Assembly (NCBI GenBank): GCA_029298735.1
Contig: JANSLP010000015.1
Span: 186,001 to 250,000, forward strand
DNA: 64,000 bases
Source of the DNA: Ophiostoma sp. CBS 140.51
Taxonomy: Eukaryota; Ascomycota; Sordariomycetes; Ophiostomatales; Ophiostomataceae
Direction of reading: 5' to 3'
The first letter of the stretch is position 1. The number at the start of each line of letters is the position of its first letter. The notes beneath the pieces were generated by a model. It did not search any database. It was given only the letters and a program-made list of their open reading frames with translations, and was not told the origin of the DNA. The position numbers were made by a program, and so were the translations under genes. Shown here in pieces: positions 22,484 to 35,000 of this stretch.

Positions 22484-23904
22484 TAAGTTTCCTGTGACGA
22501 TATTTTACGTGTATAATAATTTTGGATTTAATGACTACATTGCTCGGTTGGGAAAAGCATTTAGATTTTTTTGTATATTATGTAGATACCACTCTACATA
22601 CCTCTGGACTTATATTGTATTTTTACAAATAAAGAAAGTATTATTTTAGAAATAATTACTAACCTATGAAGATTTTACATAAAGTTCTAAATTATTTATG
22701 TAAAATCATCAAACATTCAAAGGTCACAATTATTTCATCACAATTAAATCAAACACCGTGTAAAACAAATGCCATGTATGTTATTTGCGGCTGAGTTAAA
22801 AAAAGACAAAACGCTCCCTTGTGACCATGGAATCTCATATCCCATGTCCTTTTTTGTTTTTGCCGTTTTTGCAGCTCGTGCCCATCCGATCCAGATATGT
22901 TCCGTTAAAACCCCCCTTTGCCTCTTGGTTCCCGAGACACAAAAAACAAAGCCAGATAATAAAAACACAAAAACAAATACAGAATGAGAAAACAAAAATA
23001 AGAAACGAAAAACAATTGAGTAGTCCACCCGCCGGCCGTGAAAAGAACAGACAGACAAAGAAAATGCAAACACCTTCCCGAGACAAAAGGGGTCTCTCAA
23101 ACCAGAGTCCGTGTTTCCTCCCAAAGGCCAATTCCGTGTATCCGGTCTGTGTTTTTTGTGTCGACCTGTTCGACCACAATGTATTTTTCCGTTTCTTTTT
23201 TTGTGGCACGTTCGCTGCATCCAACTCCGGGACAAGCAAAGGGCAGAATGAATAACACGAAGTAAAACAATAAAACTAAACGCCGGTTGAAAATGCCGTT
23301 CGTAACAATGAGGATATGAGGTCGATCGTCGACTCGAGTCGCGTTCAGACCGTTGATAGAAAGAAAATTAAGAAAGCTGCCGTGGTTGCGAGGCAAGTCG
23401 CAATGTGATAAGATGTAGGTATGAATGGGCGGTCGCCTTCAGTTTTGGAATGGATGTTGTTTTTCGTAAATCGCGGTGACCGCCCGGGGTATAAATATAT
23501 ATATGTGTGTGGGTGCGTATGCAAGTGGCGCGGATCGAAGCCCAGTAAGTATTATGTGCCGGTCTGGTGATGTGGTTCTGTCGTCCTCCGCTCGCTCTCC
23601 GTGTTGCTCAAATGCATGCTGCCTCGTTGCTATACTAATGTACAAACAAAGAGACAGAACAAACAAAGATACCATGCGCGCGCGAGAAAAAAATTCCAGA
23701 AAAGGCAAGATAGCGAATGCCATCACCGAGGTCGATGATGGCGTGGGGTAGATGACAGGTTCCTAGAACTTCCTCCTATTCATAAAAAAAGCAAACATAT
23801 CAGCAAAGCCCAAAGGCGACAAAATTAAAAGGACACCACCCTGGAAGTCCCTCGAGACAGGCTAGTTGCATTTGGGGAAAAGGGGGAAATGCAGCCAAAA
23901 CTGT
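22484..23904. other. AT-rich gene-free region between convergent 3' ends
   Basis: Both flanking genes end here. About 22490-22760 is strongly AT-rich and includes an AATAAA at about 22627, a plausible poly(A) signal for the RNB gene. It also holds a perfect stem-loop at 22671-22707. Around 22920-23080 the DNA is A-rich with C/A low complexity. At 23489-23515 a TATAAATATATATATG run is followed by GTGTG. No gene is supported. Confidence 0.6.
22671..22707. repeat. Perfect 13-bp inverted repeat with 11-nt loop
   Basis: Arm 22671-22683 (GATTTTACATAAA) is the exact reverse complement of 22695-22707. After one mismatch, three more bases pair on each side. It sits about 190 nt beyond the RNB stop in AT-rich DNA, so it could be a 3' UTR hairpin or a remnant of a small element. 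Confidence 0.75.
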
Positions 23905-26056
23905 TCAAGGTCTCCAGCCGACGTTCCAAATAACATGGATAATGTCGCGGGCTGTGTTGACCGTATCAATGACTCGACCAACCAGCCCACCATTTCCGCC
24001 TCCCGCTGGCTCACCTTCGTCGTAAGGCATGAACATGCCCGAGGCTGTTCTACGCATCCCGGCGGGTTCCGCGGAAAGGCTGCTGGTTGAAGTTGTGCGC
24101 TTCAGCCCGCCGCCACCACCACTGCTGCCGCTGCCACCCATGCTGTCGGCAAACATGGATGAGGCGTGCAAGGCGCTGTCGATAGAATGACCACCAAGTC
24201 TTGAAGTCGATGCTAAAGACTTGAGGCCACCGGCGCGTCGCTTTGGTCCACCCATGGACATGCCGAAGTTGTCGTCGTCACTGTCGCTGTCGTCGCTATC
24301 ATCGGCATCGTCGTCGTCCTTGGGCTGTTGAACCACGTGGCCATCGCTATCCTCGTCGTCATCGTCGTCGTCATCGTCGGCGGCGAAGAATTTGCCGGAC
24401 GTCTTTGACGGACGCAGCGTCTCCTGGGATGAAGAGGGCGACAGAATGGGGCTCCGGTAGCTATGCTTCATTGCCGATCCAGTCGACCCAGTACCCGGCA
24501 AATCTAGCGTGTCCTCGCGGTACTTGAGCGTGGTCGACGGGAGCATGGCAATGGTCTTGCTCTCGTTATGGTGGCTCATGTAGCTGTGGCGACGGAGAGG
24601 CCGCATGCGGTGCTTCGAGGTCGTGCGCTTCATCATGATGGCACCGTCATCGGAGTCGCTGTCGTAGTTGGCAGGCGCCATGATGCTATCGGCGTCATCG
24701 TCGTCACCCTTGGCCTCAACAGCAATGCACTGCTCAACCTGCTCGTTGAAGTGGATATGTCTTCGCTCTGCAGTCGGCGAAACGATGCCCGAGGACGACG
24801 TTGACGGCAGCATACTAGGCGGGCCGGTGCTGTACTGGCGGGAGGAGAAGGGGAAGGTGACGTAGTCAGTTGTGGCACGCTCGAGGCGTGGACGAGACAT
24901 TCTCCGGGAGCCTGAGTCCTTCTGCTGAGCCTGGACAGCAGCGGCAGCCTGCTTGATAAGAGACGAGGCTGACAGTGACCGCTGAAGCATGATCTCGGAC
25001 ATGCTCCGCTTCTTGAGAATGGGCTTCTTGTTGCTCGCGAGGAAGGAGTTCGACTTGGTCAGTTCGACACTATCCGCAACTTGACCAGCAGCTAAAGTGG
25101 CATGTCCCGTTTGTAATGGGCCATACAACCATGTCACGTCACAGTCCTTGAGCCTTCTTTGTGTTAGTAGGGAATGTCTGAAATACCACATTATGTGAGT
25201 GACCTCGAGCTTACCAGTTGAGCGTTTCAGGAGACACGGTCTTGAGCTTGTTCTTGGACTTCATCCACGTTCTCCAGGACGCGTTCTCGAGCCGTGCCGA
25301 GTTGCTATAGTCGCCTCTGCGGGAGACAATGTACTTCCATGACTCCCAGATGTCTTCCTCCTTCCAGTTATGGGAAAGGTAGTCGACATGGCGCGAGGGC
25401 ATGGCGCGGACTGCCGTGTCGTCCTCGGCCACATGCTCGAACAGGTCGAACTGGTCGGACGAGTTCGTTCTTGATGGGCCGGTCGACGATACGGTGGTGT
25501 TGTCGTTGGGCGAAGCAGCATACGACTCGCCCAGACCGCTTTGACTTGGTGAGTCAAAGTCCTTGGTCGGGTTGAAGTAGCTTACACCATCGTAGTGCGG
25601 GTAGTCGATAGCCACGTCGGCATCGGTGCCATCGTCGGTTCCATTTGGTGACGAGCCGTAACTCGGGCGGCCCATACGATGCGGCAGGCGCAGAGCCGGC
25701 ACCAGAAGCTTGGATGGTGATGACGAAGCTACTGCGGCATCGCCAGTAGCAGAGGCGCGGGGGGAAGACGCGCCCGAGGAGTTTGAAGAATCGGAAAAGA
25801 CGGGGATTTGCTGATATGGTTCTGGGGATGATTGTTGTGCCTGTGATTGCGGCTTTGGGGATTGCGATTGAGATTTCGGTTGTGATGGTGATTGCTGTTG
25901 CCGTTGCTGCTGCTGCTGGTAGACGTCGCTGATCTTGGAAGCAGAGGCAGACTGGCGAAACCCTGTCTGTTTTGTAGAAAACTTGGGCTGAGAGTGTGAG
26001 CGGCGCATCCCAGGCGCAAAGTGAGCGGCCTCGTCAGACGTGATGACGACGGCCAT
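23905..26056 (-). CDS. REG1: Reg1/Hex2-type regulatory subunit of protein phosphatase 1
   Basis: This is predicted to direct PP1 (Glc7) to substrates in glucose repression and stress signalling. Two exons, 25215-26056 and 23905-25153, are joined across a 61-nt intron (donor GTAAGC, branch CTACTAAC, acceptor AAGAAG) to give 696 residues. The join creates the continuous ETLNW|LKDCDVTWLYG. The start at 26056 (MAVVITSDEAAHF) is the first true ATG; the frame upstream has only a GTG. The DUF1752/GATA_AreA-type domain, rich in Trp, spans the intron (WKEEDIWESWKYIVSRRGDY to WLYGPLQ). KKPILKKRSMSEIMLQRS follows. RHIHF at residues 412-416 fits the RVxF docking motif for PP1. A long Asp/Ser acidic run and a conserved C-terminal amphipathic segment (GLVGRVIDTVNTARDIIHVI) complete the pattern. 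Family assignment rests on these motifs. Confidence 0.88.
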
Positions 26057-29000
26057 AATGAGAAGAGAAATTGGCCGAAAAGGGCAAATAGGATCCGTCT
26101 CGGTGATTTGGAGCCACAATACCACGATACCCTAGACCTCTCCGTCAAATTCTCAACTCCGACGAGTCGACGACTTCCGGATCTCTGTCATAGGCAAGGT
26201 AGGCGAAGGGAGGAGAGGCGCTTTTTGATAGATGAGGTGGTTTCCCTTTCGACAGGGAGGGAGATTGTAGGCGAAAAAACGAGAGACCGAGAAATCGAAA
26301 AGACGATGGATCACAAAGACAGCAAGCCGAGGCGGTCTGGTGTTTGAACGTTTCGTCGTTTCGTCGTACTAAGAGGCGGGGAAAGACTCAAAGACTGGGG
26401 CACCAAACAAGGCGGCGTGCTGAGCGAGTTTGAGAGACAAATAAAAGGACGTCTTTTTGCCACAAAAACAGTCACGATTGCTGAACGAACTCGGGTTGCT
26501 GTGCTTCCGTGTCTTTGCCTGTACGTCCAGAAGCAAGATTTCGAATTCTTCCGGGGATATCGAGGTGAGAGATGGTGATATTAGGCGATTAAGAGCGGTA
26601 GAAACGTAAGGAAAGCGTTTGTCGTCGAAGCTGTGAGAAGCGAGCGAAGATATGAAAGTCGAAAGTCGAGAGCGAACAAGCGAGCGAATATAAGGCTGCA
26701 GAAAGACGGGGAGAGAAGGCTGTTATATTGAGTCAGAAGAGTCCAGAAAGGCGTGCCGGAAAAGGCGAAGGTCGATAACGAAGAGATATGGCAAGATAAC
26801 GAGGCAGAGCGGGACGAGGAATAAGGCTCCGATGGGATGCCGGAGAACGGCTGGTGGGAGGAGCAGAGTGGGAAGAGAGAGAAGAGGTGGAGGTGGAGCG
26901 AGAGCCAGAGAAGAAGAAGAAAAAAGAGGGCGAGGAGAAAAAGGCGATGGCGCGCAGTCTAGCATGAAGAGGAGATATGCAAATGTAGTGTGAATGGCGA
27001 TGGGAAGAAGGGGAGCCAAAGGATAGCTGCAGTGAGCAAAGAAGGAGACAGAGAGTGAAAAGGCGGTGGCATTTTTTGATCTCGTCGCAGCTCAGGCTTT
27101 GTGCGGTAGAGAGAGCAAAGAAAGCAAAGAGAGGGAGGGTGAGTTCGAGAAGAACGGATGAATGTACCGGCTCATCGGACTGAGATGTGAGAGGGTGAGG
27201 GAGGAGGGTGTGTGGGAGAAGGAGGAGTGGGTGTGGGAAGAAAAGTGCAGGCTGGGCGTGTGGGATCCCTGAGAGTGCGACGAGAGAAGAATGGCATGGG
27301 AGGGATTGGAAATCGTGAGAGTGTCTGAGTGTCTGAGAGAGCCCAGAAAGAGACAGAGAGAGCGAGAGGAGGAGATGTCTGGAATGGGAATGGGCTAGAA
27401 TGTTGGGGGAGATGGAGAGGGGGAGAGCACGTACATGAGAGTATTACGCGGTTGGTTTTGGGTATGTCGAGAGAAACAGAGAAGCAGAGAGTTCGAAAAG
27501 AAGCCGAAAAGAGATGGAAAAGAAACAAGAGCCGAAGAGTCGTCGAGGAACAATAACGAGCGAAAAAGAGGTGAAAACGTGAAGCCAAAACGACGAAAAG
27601 GGCGAATGAAAAATAAGAAAGAAAAAAGAAAAAAAGAAAAAAGAGTTAAAAAAAGAAAGGTGAGGTTCGAAAGCCCACAATTCCAGTTCCGGCCAGGCCA
27701 CCGCCCCTGCAGGCTTTTGTGGGTTTTGGGTTTTGGGTGCAATATGTGTCTCTGTTTTTACACAGTAGCTGGTACTCTTTGCCAAACAGCAAGAAGAAAA
27801 AGCAAACGTTCTGGCCGGCGACCGTTCGGGGAGGCGAGAGCGCGCGGCCGCGTGGGATGTGCAGGGTGAAGTACTCCGTTTCCCGTAGAGGCAGAGATAG
27901 GCTCGATGGATCAATGGAGACCTGAGAGGCAATTCGGGACGAGAGACGGTCGGTCTAGGTCTGTGACCAGGGTGTATCAACTCCGTCGAAGCGATCGAGC
28001 CAGTACTCCAGCAAGCCTAGAAGATGGGAGGACCGAGAGAACACCGAGAGAAAGGTGTAGAGAGGTGAAGAGCGGGGAGGATGATATCAGAGATGAACAT
28101 CAATCGACTCAATCGAAGAGGATGACGCTTTCGAAGAGGAGGTCGAGATCGATCATCGAGGCGACTCGACAATCGCATAGCACGTTTGTCTAGGTACGTT
28201 CTCAATGTCAGGGAAAACAGAACAAAAAAGAACGAGACGCCGAGAAGCACAACCGATTGGGAAATACGCAACAGCAGGCGGGCTGCATGGGTTGCAGGGG
28301 GGTGCACGGTAGTGAAGGGTGGTGAAGGGGGGAGAAGGGAAGAAAGGATGTGTGGAGATGCAGTTTGGGTGGAGGTGGAGACAAAAGGGGAGGAAAATAG
28401 CAAAAGGAAGCGAATGAGAGAAGAAAGGAAGGGTGCATCGAAAAAAAAAAAATAACACACTACAGGGGGGTAGGGGGCGGTCTCGAGGGGGGGAGGAACG
28501 AGGGAGTGCCCCAGAGACGGATCAGACAGTGACAAAAAAGAGAGGAAAAGGAAGGAAAGGGCCTGCGCGTCGGGACCTGCGAATGGCCACCACGCACCAC
28601 GAGTCGCCCACATGCCCTGGCGCTCTTTCCCTCCACCCCCCAATGCAGGTGACCTCTGTCTGGGTGCGGAAGGAGCATGCAGGCAAGGTCAGATACTTTT
28701 CTCCTTTGCACCTTCTCTCTCTGTTCTGTTTTCTGCCCCTGCTCCAGTGGCTTCAGGGGCTACGCTGATTGGCTGGTGATTTTGCGGTGTGTGATTGCAC
28801 AACGGTGAAGATTGATGTCGACTTGCTCAGGGCACAACAAAGCCGGCAATTGCCCCAAACAAGCAAAGGAGAGCGAGAGGGAGCATCTGCGTGCGACGTG
28901 CAGTGCACGACGGACACCGTAGAGTGCGAGAGTGCTACAGCGTATGAGTTGCTCCATAAAGTGAGAGTATTGCAGCGTACTGTGTATTGCGCTCGCAATG

Positions 29001-32000
29001 CCCGAGGGGAAGGCGCAATCGAAGCCCCTTACTGCGGGAGGAAAGCACAAACCGACAGCGATATGTACATACAAAGAACAGAAAGAGCAGGAGCAGACGG
29101 AAGAAGGTACAAGGGGCGGGAGGCAAAAGAGGAGGAGAAGAGAAGCAAAAAGCAAAGAAAAAAGGCAAGAGTGACCGCCGTCGAGCCTCGAACGCTTTTG
29201 TCGAGGCACATGACCCAGCAGAAATTGGAGCGGTGGACAAAACGAGCCAAACAAAGGCGAAGACAAAAAAAGACAGGGCAAGCACGGACCAGGCGCAAAG
29301 CGTTGTCTTGTCTGGGACGGGCCAGCCAGTCGTTCATGCCGAGCGTTGACTCTTACTCGAAAAGCACCGTTTCCAGCGGAACTTGCCTTGTTCCAGCGCT
29401 GCGAACACACCGGTGAAACCTAGGTCAGGCCGGCATAGAGTACTTGCCATTTTGACATATACCAATACATAGAAAACGAACAGAAAATACACAAAATAGT
29501 AGAAAAAACAGAGGCGCGAGAGAAACAGAAAATGGTAAAAAGGAACCATCCAAGTAGAAAAGAGCTCTGAGAAGAAAATTTCGTTGGGGGAGTGGAGGAG
29601 AGGCAAACGGGCATTGCTAGCGCATCTCACTCTTGCTCGTTCTGCTTGCCATGCGCCAAAGCACAGAGAGAAAAGACAGAAAGGACGACCGACACGGCCT
29701 CCCTTGCGCTTGCCTCTTAGCTTTTCTCCGCCGGCTAGACTTGCTAGGGCGTGCGCTGTCGCGCTCTTTCCTCTGACCAAAGCAGACCAAGGCCGTGTCA
29801 GATACTCCATTGGGTCTAGGCCCTAGGGCCTTTTTTTCCCTCGAGGCGATCTGGACTGCAAAAAGCGAGTCGAGAGAGAGACCCTTTTTACCTCGTCCGC
29901 TTGTTACCGGGGAAGGCCTGAACTCTTTCTTCAATGTTTCCTGGACTCTCTCGATGCCTGTCGTCAACTTGCCGTCAATTGCCACGCAAAGCAAACAGCT
30001 CGGCGGCCAAGTTGCTGGCGTCAAAGCCGAGGCTTCGTGAGGTCACCGGACGGTGGCGGCGAGGCTCTGTGTCGGTCCTATGACTCGAGAGTGCGTGTAT
30101 TTTTACGTGTATTTGAATTTTGAAACCAGGCAGTTGTCAAGACTCAATTCAATACCGGAACCAGTTGCGCGGACAGTCTTTCGTATGGAGTATGGTGGAC
30201 TCTTGGAACTATCACCAAATCGATTATGGGAGCAGCCAAGGCAGTGAAGTGGTCGGACAGATGCTACTCCTCTATGGGCAAGTGCATTTCCGGGGAGCAG
30301 ATTCCACTAGACCGCCTGCAAGGTGTTCTGATGGGCGGGCCAATCAGACGCGAGGAAAGAGCCAAAACCAGACAAACCAGGGAAAATATGCAAGGGAAAG
30401 AACGGAGCGACAAAAAGAACAGGCAGGCTCGACAGGCAAGATGCGTTTTGGGTTGGAGTAGAGACATCTGGCAGTCTTGGACGAGAAACGGCAGGAACTA
30501 GAAAAGGCACATTTCCGACATGCTCCGCTAGGAAAGACGACAAGAGGCGAAAAGACGGGAAGATAGCGAGCCGAGGGGTGAACAAACAAGCAACAAGCAA
30601 CAAGCGACAAATCAACCAGAGGTTGATCTCATCTGCCTCTGTTTTCCTTGTTGGAGCTGGCCGCGGTGATTGGCCTAAGGAGGGAGCTTGGAGAGCTGTT
30701 GAGCTGCATTTGGTATGGCCTTTCTGGATGGCTTATTCAGTGAATCACATTGAGGCACGGTAGCCAGGCCAAGCAAACTTAGCCAGGGCCAATAAGCCTG
30801 GAAAGAACGACCGAGGCGAGAGACAACAGGCATCCAGCCGAAACCCAGCCAACCATTGAATCCAACACGCCCTTGTGCCTGGGCGGTGAGAAGAGACAAA
30901 AAAAGCCAAAGAAGGAAAGAATAAAGAACGTAAGAAGAAGAAGAAAATAGGAAAGGGGAACGAACGTATCACTCCATACAGTATTGCGTTACGGTATTCG
31001 TGCTCACGGGGCACAAGCACAAATCAGAGCCATGTCTTAGTATTACTGGCAAAATCCTGGTATTACTCTTGTAAGCCAACAGTGGCAGGAGGTAGGACCC
31101 ACGATGTATTACGTACTTCTGGAGTACTTGCACTCGCTCACGTCCGGAGTACAGACAATAAGTACTTCGCACACGCTCGGCGCCCCATAATACCCCATAT
31201 TCCCCGGTCGTACTTGCCATATCCTGTTTTGCATGACAGCATGGTTGCGTTGAAACAAAAACCAACAGAAACCAGCAGGTGCGGGCCAGCCAGGAACTGG
31301 GAAGAAGGAAAGAGCGACGATGGCGCTCGCTGGCGCTGCAATTGGGGGACCGAAACGGGAATGGAAAAGCAGAACAGGTCAATGGCCAGTGTGGACATGA
31401 ACTGCATGCCACAGCTTACGAATGGGCCCTCCAACAGCTCAAACAAAACTCCAACAAGCACTCCAACAAGCCATCCTCCACCGGGGACTGGCTCTCTGGC
31501 TTCCGCCTTGACAGAATGCGGTCGACGGCAGATGTGAGACATGCCGAGCGAGCCATTCGCATTCCAGAGGGCCACAGAGGGAAAGCCAGATACCAATACC
31601 ACGATACAATGAACGAGACGGACAAGCTCAAAGAGGCACCAAGGCTATCATCGTAGTTCAGGCTGTGAGAAGACGACAATACAGCGCTGTTACATCCCCT
31701 GCGCGCAAGACGTTGCCAGGGAGGGAATAGGGCAGGATGTTACGGAGTAAGATACACCTTAAAAGATACACAAGGGAGGGGGGCCGGGGCTTTGGGAGAT
31801 CGGCCGCCGTCGCAGGTCCGGGTGCTCTGCGGCTTTGTCACTGTGAGACCCTCCCGCGGTGTTTTTCTTTGTTCTTAGGTATCGTTGAAGGTTGAGTCGT
31901 TATACCTTCATCCACTCTCAGACCATCTTGAGTATTGCTGCTCGCCTGTTTCATGCCCAGGCAAGGCGAGCGCGAGAGCGACAGCGCGAGAGATGGACCA

Positions 32001-35000
32001 GAGATGGATCAGCACTGATCCCCCGGAAATGGCACATCCCCATCGATGTGCATCAGTGCATCTACAAATCCCCGGGTCTCGTGACGGCATTTAGAGCGTT
32101 TGATTATGATATGATGTGCACATCAGGGACGAGATTGTCTCGAACGTCTTTTTTCGTGTATCTTGTTTGTGTGTACACACAGTAGTATGTGTCCGTTATG
32201 TGATCGACACAGAAGACGCAAAAGTCACAGTAGACATACTTGTACACACAAAAGAAGACACGCTGCGCGTTCGCGGTTGGGTAACACAGATAACACAAAA
32301 TGGAAACATGCTCAGACAATACTCGTAATGGAAGGAAGAGACATTCGACAGGAACACCGAAATTTCAACGTAAAAATAATATGCGCTGCCACAAAGAGAG
32401 GTCAAGTGATGCGCAGAACCTGTGAGGCTGGACCGCCGTTTGGGTGCCTCGAGGGTGTGTGTTGTACAAATCGCACAATCGTGTTGTTCTGGACCAGAAA
32501 CAAGACAGCTTCCCAGCCTTCCAGCTTCAAGGCTTCCAGCATTTCCCATCTTCCAATCTTTTCCAGGGTTCCATTTGCTTCCCTTGCTCTGCCTGGCCAG
32601 GCCTGGGCCGGTTGTCGATCATTCTTTGAAGCATATTTTGTCGTGCTGGAGAATACGCACTTGCTGAGTACATAGCTACGGGTACCTGTTGTGAACACTC
32701 AGTAATGACTCTGTAGTGAGAAAGAGAGTAGTATGAACATTTACACTTGCAGCGTCTCGAGACAGTCACATTGCAACCGACATGGTCCTCAGATTTAGTG
32801 CTCAGGGCCCGACAGGAAGGAAAAAGTGACAGGTCAGAACAGGCTGCTGGGGCTGTCTTTTGTTTCACAAAGTTCGTCTCTGTTGCTTCCCTCCCAATGT
32901 CTTTTGGAGTTTGTCTCGATTGCTGTAGTGTTTAGGTTGTGCTAGTTCTGTCCACTATCTCGTTTTCTGGATCAGTTTGTTGCAACCTCGCAGACGCCTT
33001 CTATTTCTTGTAAACAGTGTGCTCCGTCTGGAGACTCGAGATACGGTGCCAAAGATATGGCGTGCCCCGTCGACTCGCGAACAAGCAACTGCCAGGTGCA
33101 CGCTTTGTATATTGACGGCAGGCCATGTGGACGCTCCTGCCGGCCCAGAGTTAAATTGCCCGCAGACACGGCAATCGAAACGATGCAGCACATACGACTC
33201 TTGAATATCAATTGCAGCTTTATTCATATTAAAGAAGCACATCGAAGCAATTTACGATTTACTCGCATCCGCAATTCTTTACTCCATCTACCTCATTTGC
33301 TCTTCCCTCGCGCCCATACCCACCGAGCTGTGCGTGCGCAAACCACGCGGCCGTCTGTTACCCCCACTGCCAATCCAAGGCGAAATTCGAGCTCCTTCCT
33401 TTCCCCTCTCTCTTCTGCCCCCTCTCCCCTCTTTCCCGCTCTACTCCTGCCCTCCCCCAAGTTGGCTGCTCACCGTCTTTCTAAGCTCTGAGAAAGAGGG
33501 GTGGGAGGGTGTAGCGGAAGGAGGCACCAGGAGGGGGGAAACCAAGAAGGGAAGGATCGATCATGGAGGAGAGGGATTGCCAGCTGGCACGGCTAGGTTC
33601 TGGTCACAGGACAAGAATCAAGGATCCTGGTCTACTTTCATCTTGCTTTGTTTACAAATTTGTCATGCATTGTTTTTTGTTTGCTGTATTTCATCTCCTC
33701 ATTTTTACGACTTTATTATCTCTTGATGTCGACAAATGCCTCGTCTGCTGGACATTTTTGCTGATTTCTGCCCCTCTCTCCTTCCGAAAATGACATAGGA
33801 AGAGCAGCCCTGGCGATGGCACCTGGACACTTCCAGGGCAGGAGGGCAGGAGCACCGGCTACTTGTGGGGGGCTCTTTCCTGAAAAAGTCCCCATAGCCT
33901 TGCCTCGTCGTGGGGGTTTGACACTCGCGTTACAAAAAACAAGATGAAAGGCGAGAACAAAAGAACGACAAGGAGGCCCACGAAAATGGACATGAAAGGG
34001 ACATAATATGGAAACAATCAAACCTCGTCGCCATCCCACAGGGTGATTTGGCAGCTCGGTATGTGCACTTGCTGCTCCGTGCGTCGATGAGCCGGGGGCT
34101 CGTCGCATTGCATTTTGGAAGTCCTGCGATTTTTTCTGCTCACAACAGTACAAATTCGCCGTCGAGAGGTCTTTATCGGGAAGGGGGTTGCAATTGCCTA
34201 TCGCGGCCATCGCAGTTCTCCGCTGCCGGCGAGGCCCGGCAAGAGAAAGGAGCACTGGACGGGCAAGGCCTGACCTGGCCCCCCACGATTTTATATCGGA
34301 GAGCCTTGCTCCCTTGTTGTTCGAGAGAGAGAAAAAAAGATCCATCGAGGGCATTCTCCTTTTCCTTTGCGCAGAAAAAAAAAAGAAACGGAGGACATGC
34401 TCCATGTTCACTGGCAGCCCTCTCAGAGTTTTTGATACGATTGCGGAGCTCTTTCAACGGAGCCTGCGGGAAAGGCGAGACAGGTGGGCCGGCATGAAAG
34501 AAGCTATCAACGCCAGTGGATGAAGAAGAAAATAGGTAAGCAAATTGTTTCCACTGATCTTCCACTCTTTCTCTATCCTCTGTCTCGAAATCCGCCGCCC
34601 TGTCGGCTGCAATACGACGTGACACGATGAGCAACGAGGCAACTAGTCAAGACCAGCAACCAGCCAACAAGGCAAGGCAAGCAAGGCAGGCAAAGCCGAA
34701 GGAGGTGTGGAAGAAGACCAAACAGGAAGGACTGGGACATACACTGCAGCAGCTGTCTCCTGTCCGTTCGCGTTCTTGAACATAGACAGGTACAGCTATG
34801 ACTTGTACGCGTACGCGGTAAGGATATCGGGGTCTTCTGCTCTTGCCTCTTTCCTCTCTCGTTTTCCTCTTTCCTGTTTTTATTGTGGACTGGGCTGCCG
34901 CAAGGCCCTGGCCAGCCTGCTCAGCCTGGCTGCAATAAGACGGAGAGAGCACGCCCAACGACAAGGAGAATAGACAAATGGAAAATCTCGACACCCTCGA

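Noticed and set aside
27660..27680. GGTTCGAAAGCCC, like a tRNA B box
   Set aside because: There is no A box, acceptor stem or anticodon arm in the A/G-rich sequence just upstream.
28769..29416. 215-codon plus-strand frame in the 26-38 kb desert
   Set aside because: Its Lys/Arg/Glu-rich composition reflects the purine-rich DNA. There are no motifs, and a similarly long frame exists on the opposite strand.
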